Of a stretch of DNA of 35,932 bases, positions 32,039-35,932 are shown piece by piece (position 1 is the first letter of the stretch; every line of letters starts with the position of its first letter). Source of the DNA: Alistipes sp. (GTDB taxonomy: Bacteria; Bacteroidota; Bacteroidia; Bacteroidales; Rikenellaceae). The stretch is from NCBI GenBank assembly GCA_020026415.1, contig JAHHQL010000017.1, forward strand, positions 1-35,932, given 5' to 3'. A program made the translations under genes and the position numbers. Under the pieces are notes generated by a model, which searched no databases, was not told where the DNA came from, and saw only the letters and a list, made by a program, of their open reading frames with translations.

Positions 32039-32941
32039 TTACTTCCCATCCCTTTGGCGGGGATGAGCTTTTCGGTAAATTTCTTTCAGGCGCGCGATGC
32101 TGTTGTGAGTGTAAACCTCGGTGGCTTCCAGCGACGCATGCCCCAACAATTCCTGAATTTCGCGGATGTCGGCACCCTCGTTGAGCAGATGGGTGGCAAA
32201 CGTGTGGCGCAGCACATGCGGGCTTTTCTTCCCTTGAACACCGGCCTCGGAAAGGATTCGTTCCACCACGCGATAAACCACGCTGCGGGAGATCCGTTGT
32301 CCTTTCTGTGTTAAAAATAAGGGTTTTTCTTCGGAAATGCAAATATTTTGCCGATCAATTGTCCCCAGATGAGCCAAAATATGTCGCCTCAGGGGTTCGA
32401 CCACCGGCACGATGCGTTCCTTGTCGCCCTTACCGCGAATGCGCAGCGAACGGAAATCCGGCGAGAAGTCCCCGCGGTTGATGCCCACCAACTCCTGAAG
32501 ACGCAATCCGCAGGCGTAGAACATCAGCACGATCAGGTGATCACGCTCCGCGACGAAATCATCCGATCGTTCCCCGCACTCCTCCACTACCCCGCTCATC
32601 CGCGATTCGGGTACGAAGGCGGGCAGTCGGCGGGCTGTTTTCAGAGCCGTGATCGGGTGCATGACATCCTTTTCGACCAAGCCCTCGCGCATCAGCCAGC
32701 CGAAAAAGGTACGCAGGGTCGAAAGTTCGCGGTTCATCGAGCGGGGCGAGATGCCCTCCCCGCCCGTACGGCAAACGATCCACTCCCGGATGCGGTCGGT
32801 CGAGAGCATGTCGGGAGAAAACTCTTCGGCACTTGTCCCCAACCACGCAAACAGCCGTTCCAGATCGCGGCGGTAATTACGCACCGTGAGCGGGGAGTAA
32901 CGCCTTTCGGCCTCTATATAATGGATAAATCGCGTGAACAT
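32039..32941 (-). CDS. xerC: Tyrosine recombinase XerC/XerD
   Basis: This 300-residue recombinase resolves chromosome dimers at dif, working as half of a XerC-XerD pair. The core-binding domain (about 1-95) is followed by the catalytic domain with Arg147 (CGLRLQEL), Lys171 (GKGDKERI), His242 and Arg245 (HVLRHTFATHLL), His268 (LLGHASLE) and the nucleophile Tyr277 (VYTHN). Neighbour hpf follows directly, an arrangement seen in other Bacteroidetes. The ATG at 32941 starts MFTRFIHYIE, the normal family start; the longer frame to 32983 would cross the -7 element. XerC versus XerD cannot be settled without the second copy. No phage or integrative-element context is visible. Confidence 0.93.
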   Translation of the reverse strand: MFTRFIHYIEAERRYSPLTVRNYRRDLERLFAWLGTSAEEFSPDMLSTDRIREWIVCRTGGEGISPRSMNRELSTLRTFFGWLMREGLVEKDVMHPITALKTARRLPAFVPESRMSGVVEECGERSDDFVAERDHLIVLMFYACGLRLQELVGINRGDFSPDFRSLRIRGKGDKERIVPVVEPLRRHILAHLGTIDRQNICISEEKPLFLTQKGQRISRSVVYRVVERILSEAGVQGKKSPHVLRHTFATHLLNEGADIREIQELLGHASLEATEVYTHNSIARLKEIYRKAHPRQRDGK

Positions 32942-32945
32942 AGGA

Positions 32946-32953
32946 CAAAGGTA
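32946..32953 (-). promoter_or_regulatory. xerC promoter -7 element, only four bases before the ATG
   Basis: On the minus strand it reads TACCTTTG, an exact TAnnTTTG match, then TCCT and the start codon. If used, transcription starts at or near the ATG, giving a leaderless message. The -33 half is not well formed. No better promoter is visible up to the divergent gene. Confidence 0.5.
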
Positions 32954-33041
32954 ACAAAAAAAGCGAAAGCCCTGTTTCCACAAAACAACACCTTTATCCG
33001 AAAAACGGATTCCGCGCGGGGTTTATTTTCCGCACTGCCGA

Positions 33042-33073
33042 TTTGTTTCCCCTCCCGAAAAGCGGTATCTTTG
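33042..33073 (+). promoter_or_regulatory. Promoter of the flavin reductase-like gene
   Basis: TTTG at 33042-33045, a 20-bp spacer and TATCTTTG at 33066-33073 match the consensus. The ATG at 33097 lies 23 bases downstream. Confidence 0.85.
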
Positions 33074-33096
33074 TTTTCTAACGAAAAACCAAACGT

Positions 33097-33717
33097 ATGG
33101 AACAACCCGAAAAGAAGATTCCCGCCCCTTTCGACAAGGAGCATTGGAAACCCGGCACGCTGATCTATCCATTGCCCGCCGTGCTGGTGAGTTGCGGTGC
33201 CGCACCCGATGAGTATAACATGCTGACCGTCGCATGGACGGGTACCGTCTGCACAAATCCCGCCATGTGTTATATATCGGTACGCCCCGAACGCCACTCC
33301 CATGCCATCATCAGCCGCACGGGAGCGTTCGTCATCAACCTCACGACCCGCGATCTGGCACGCGCCACCGACTGGTGCGGTGTGAAATCGGGACGCGACT
33401 GCGACAAATTCCGCGAGATGGGACTTACGCCCCTGCCCGCCACCGAAGTCGATGCGCCCCTCATCGGCGAATCGCCCGTCAATATCGAATGTCGCGTCAG
33501 GCAGATCATCCCCTTGGGGTCGCACGACATGTTCTTGGCGGAAGTGGTTCATGTCGATGTCGATGCGTCGCTGATCGATCCCGACACGGGCAAATTCCGT
33601 CTGGAGAAGGCACACCTTATAGCCTACGCCCACGGCGAGTATTTCGATCTGGGCAAATCTTTGGGTCATTTCGGCTGGTCGGTACGCAAGAAAAAATGCG
33701 CCCCGCGCCGAAAATAG
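33097..33717 (+). CDS. Flavin reductase-like (FMN-binding split-barrel) protein
   Basis: This 206-residue cytoplasmic flavoprotein belongs to the flavin reductase-like family (FMN-binding split barrel). Typical features are the strand LPAVLVSCGAAPDEYNMLTVAWTGTVCTNPAMCYISVRPERHSHAII, with the TxxxT-type flavin contacts, and GAFVINLTTRDLARATDWCGVKSGRDCDKF. It likely binds FMN and moves electrons in a redox reaction; the substrate is unknown. Members in anaerobes are often linked to oxygen or disulfide stress. It has its own consensus promoter and terminator. Confidence 0.9.
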   Translation: MEQPEKKIPAPFDKEHWKPGTLIYPLPAVLVSCGAAPDEYNMLTVAWTGTVCTNPAMCYISVRPERHSHAIISRTGAFVINLTTRDLARATDWCGVKSGRDCDKFREMGLTPLPATEVDAPLIGESPVNIECRVRQIIPLGSHDMFLAEVVHVDVDASLIDPDTGKFRLEKAHLIAYAHGEYFDLGKSLGHFGWSVRKKKCAPRRK

Positions 33718-33736
33718 GTTTGGCACACCTCAATAC

Positions 33737-33768
33737 AAGGCACATTCCTTCTGCGGGATGTGCCTTTT
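33737..33768 (+). terminator. Terminator of the flavin reductase-like gene
   Basis: AAGGCACATTCC (33737-33748) pairs with GGGATGTGCCTT (33755-33766) apart from one mismatch, followed by TTTT. It lies 20 bases past the stop and separates the gene from dnaK. Confidence 0.88.
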
Positions 33769-33845
33769 CCCGTGCCTCCGCCGATACGATTTCTGCCAAA
33801 ACTGCACCGAATCAGACTTTTTCCGGGCGATTCCTGCCATTCGTA

Positions 33846-33900
33846 TGACATTTTGTCAGAAACGGGAAATTGGTACGACCTTTGTTCATTCGTAGGTCGT
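33846..33900 (+). promoter_or_regulatory. dnaK promoter region with palindromes
   Basis: A 13-bp perfect palindrome TGACA-TTT-TGTCA lies at 33846-33858. Downstream, TTGGTACG at 33870-33877 and TTTGT at 33881-33885 resemble a sigma-54 -24/-12 pair, with GG and GT ten bases apart. Alternatively TTTG at 33852-33855 and GACCTTTG at 33877-33884, 21 bp apart, read as a primary-sigma promoter with one mismatch. ACGACCT (33875-33881) and AGGTCGT (33894-33900) form a second inverted repeat over the start region. The arrangement suggests stress control of dnaK by a regulator at the palindromes. Confidence 0.5.
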
Positions 33901-33959
33901 GATCGCAAAAGAGCGGTCGGAACAATCAAGAAACAACAAATTAAAAAAAGCATACAACT

Positions 33960-35885
33960 ATGGCAAAAATTATTGGTATTGACTTGGGTACAACGAACTC
34001 GTGTGTAGCCGTGTTCGAGGGTAACGAACCGGTGATCATTCCCAACAGCGAGGGACACCGCACGACTCCTTCGGTCGTCGCTTTCACCAACGACGGCGAG
34101 CGTAAGGTCGGCGACCCCGCAAAGCGTCAGGCTATCACCAACCCGAAACGTACGGTCTTCTCGATCAAGCGTTTCATGGGTGAGAACTACGACAAAGTAA
34201 CAAACGACATTGCCCGCGCACCGTACAGCATCGTTCGTGGCGACAACAACACGCCACGTGTCGATATCGACGGTCGCCAATACACTCCTCAGGAGATTTC
34301 GGCCATAATTCTTCAGAAAATGAAGAAGACTGCCGAAGATTATCTGGGTCAGGAAGTAAACGAAGCCGTCGTAACGGTTCCCGCTTATTTCTCCGACTCG
34401 CAGCGTCAGGCAACCAAAGAGGCCGGCGAAATCGCAGGTCTGAAGGTCAGCCGTATCATCAACGAGCCTACCGCAGCCGCTCTGGCCTACGGTCTGGACA
34501 AGAAGGATTCCGAGATGCGTATCGCCGTATATGACCTCGGTGGAGGTACGTTCGATATTTCGATCTTGGAATTGGGTGACGGCGTATTCGAGGTTAAATC
34601 GACCAACGGCGACACCCATCTGGGTGGTGACGACTTCGACCACGTTCTGATCGACTACATGGCCGAGGCATTCAAGGCCGAACACGGCATTGACCTGCGT
34701 CAGGATCCCATGGCACTCCAGCGTCTGAAGGAGGCTGCCGAGAAAGCCAAGATCGAGTTGTCGTCTTCGACCTCGACCGAGATCAACCTGCCGTACATCA
34801 TGCCCGTAAACGGTATTCCGCAGCACTTGGTGATGACTCTTACGCGTGCCAAGTTCGAGCAGTTGTGCGACCATCTGGTTCGCAAGACCATCGAGCCGTG
34901 TAAGATCGCACTGCGTGATGCAGGCCTTCAGGCATCGGACATCAACGAGGTGATTCTGGTCGGTGGTTCGACCCGTATCCCCGCCATTCAGAAGATCGTC
35001 GAAGAGTTCTTCGGCAAGGCTCCTTCGAAGAGCGTGAACCCCGATGAGGTCGTGGCTCTGGGTGCCGCAATTCAGGGCGGTGTACTGACCGGTGAGGCCG
35101 AAGTTAAGGATATTCTTCTTCTGGATGTCACTCCGCTGTCGCTCGGTATCGAGACCTTAGGTGGCGTGATGACCAAACTGATCGACGCCAACACCACCAT
35201 CCCGACCCGCAAGTCGGAGGTCTTCTCGACGGCTGCCGACAACCAGCCTTCGGTAGAGATCAACGTATGTCAGGGCGAACGTCCCATGGCACGTGACAAC
35301 AAGTCGATCGGTCGTTTCCACTTGGACGGCATTCCCGCCGCTCCGCGCGGTGTACCCCAGATCGAGGTTACGTTCGATATTGATGCCAACGGTATTCTGA
35401 ACGTGTCGGCCAAGGACAAGGGTACGGGCAAGGAGCAGAAGATCCGTATCGAGGCATCGTCGGGTCTGACGGATCAGGAGATCCAGCGTATGCGTGACGA
35501 AGCGAAGGCCAACGAGGAGAAGGATAAGGCCGAAAAGGAGCGTATCGACAAGATCAACGCCGCCGACTCGAACATCTTCGCCACCGAGAAACAGCTCAAG
35601 GAGTACGGCGACAAGATTCCTGCCGAGAAGAAATCGGCAATCGAGGGCGCACTGGCCAAACTGAAGGAGGCTCACAAGAACTCCGACGTTGCCGCCATCG
35701 ACACCGCCATCAACGAACTGAATGCCGCATGGCAGGCCGCTTCGCAGGACATCTACGCACAGCAGCAGGCTCAGCAGGCACAGGGTGGAGCACAAGGCGC
35801 ACAGCAACAGCAGGGCGCACAGGGTTCGGCACAGCAGGACGGCAAACAGCAGCCCGAAGATGTCGAATTTGAAGAGGTGAAATAA
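33960..35885 (+). CDS. dnaK: Molecular chaperone DnaK (Hsp70)
   Basis: DnaK is the ATP-driven chaperone that binds exposed hydrophobic segments of client proteins with DnaJ and GrpE. The 641-residue sequence starts with MAKIIGIDLGTTNSCVAVFEG. It carries the ATPase-core motifs YDLGGGTFDISIL (in the middle) and ILVGGSTRIPAIQ, the substrate-binding domain with TFDIDANGILNVSAKDKGTGKEQ, and the acidic C-terminal end EEVK. A Gln/Ala-rich tail (about 600-630) precedes it, typical of DnaK. The 240-base upstream region holds the palindromic promoter discussed separately and the terminator of the previous gene. The stop at 35885 leaves only the last 47 bases of the window unassigned. Confidence 0.98.
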   Translation: MAKIIGIDLGTTNSCVAVFEGNEPVIIPNSEGHRTTPSVVAFTNDGERKVGDPAKRQAITNPKRTVFSIKRFMGENYDKVTNDIARAPYSIVRGDNNTPRVDIDGRQYTPQEISAIILQKMKKTAEDYLGQEVNEAVVTVPAYFSDSQRQATKEAGEIAGLKVSRIINEPTAAALAYGLDKKDSEMRIAVYDLGGGTFDISILELGDGVFEVKSTNGDTHLGGDDFDHVLIDYMAEAFKAEHGIDLRQDPMALQRLKEAAEKAKIELSSSTSTEINLPYIMPVNGIPQHLVMTLTRAKFEQLCDHLVRKTIEPCKIALRDAGLQASDINEVILVGGSTRIPAIQKIVEEFFGKAPSKSVNPDEVVALGAAIQGGVLTGEAEVKDILLLDVTPLSLGIETLGGVMTKLIDANTTIPTRKSEVFSTAADNQPSVEINVCQGERPMARDNKSIGRFHLDGIPAAPRGVPQIEVTFDIDANGILNVSAKDKGTGKEQKIRIEASSGLTDQEIQRMRDEAKANEEKDKAEKERIDKINAADSNIFATEKQLKEYGDKIPAEKKSAIEGALAKLKEAHKNSDVAAIDTAINELNAAWQAASQDIYAQQQAQQAQGGAQGAQQQQGAQGSAQQDGKQQPEDVEFEEVK

Positions 35886-35932
35886 TCCCGACAACAACTC
35901 ATAAATAGGAGAAAGCCGCGAGGATCATTCGT

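Noticed and set aside
32039..32983. Integrase of a mobile element
   Set aside because: The recombinase has XerC/D length and neighbours (hpf) but no adjacent attachment repeat, tRNA, excisionase or relaxase; a chromosomal dimer-resolution enzyme fits better.

Overview
The window looks like chromosomal core sequence from a GC-rich member of the Bacteroidales, most like Alistipes/Rikenellaceae. This is inferred from several signs: repeated Bacteroidetes-type promoters (TTTG, about 20 bp, TAnnTTTG), no clear Shine-Dalgarno sites, lipoproteins with a Cys-Ser-Asp-Asp-Asp export signal, BACON domains, and families largely restricted to the phylum (DUF4924, DUF4254, EF-G-like paralogue). I see no rRNA, tRNA, CRISPR array, insertion sequence, integrase-bounded island or phage block.

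Layout. 0.1-2.2 kb: rnhB (-) diverges from an unrecognised polytopic membrane protein (+). 2.3-3.2 kb: an AraC-family regulator. 3.2-3.8 kb: a gene-free stretch with a very clear promoter followed about 60 nt after the predicted start by a nested hairpin and U-tract; I read this as a ~90-nt small RNA. 3.8-7.3 kb: lipA-lipB-recJ, a tight operon ended by back-to-back terminators. 7.4-10.3 kb (-): a DUF4924 protein, then a PiT-type phosphate transporter fused to a PhoU-like domain. 10.7-12.2 kb (-): a BACON lipoprotein with three related C-terminal modules. 12.7-14.8 kb (-): an EF-G-like GTPase lacking several catalytic-site residues. 15.1-18.7 kb (-): menA-xseA-xseB-methyltransferase, a chain of overlapping or nearly touching genes, with a low-GC ORF remnant between the last gene and the probable terminator. 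18.7-22.2 kb (-): a TonB-C protein, prfA, and a DUF4254/GT9 pair. 22.3-26.2 kb (+): a LysM glucosaminidase, an unrecognised conserved protein and a dipeptidyl peptidase IV. 26.3-29.5 kb (-): Fe-type superoxide dismutase, a second BACON lipoprotein, a rubredoxin (57 aa) and a flavodoxin-ferredoxin (EFR1-like) protein. 29.7-31.0 kb (+): an Fe-S L-cysteine desulfidase/serine dehydratase-like enzyme. 31.1-32.9 kb (-): an M15 peptidase, hpf and a XerC/D recombinase. 33.1-35.9 kb (+): a flavin reductase-like protein and dnaK.

Most genes are housekeeping: lipoylation, menaquinone synthesis, DNA repair, translation termination and ribosome hibernation, chaperone. Redox and oxygen-tolerance functions (SOD, rubredoxin, EFR1, Fe-S desulfidase, flavin reductase) cluster loosely at 26-34 kb without being one operon. 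I do not see a multi-gene novel system. The best leads are the candidate small RNA at 3.4 kb, the catalytically odd EF-G paralogue, the modular BACON lipoproteins, the mirror-image promoter pair at 22.3 kb, a possibly leaderless xerC message, and the palindromic dnaK promoter region.
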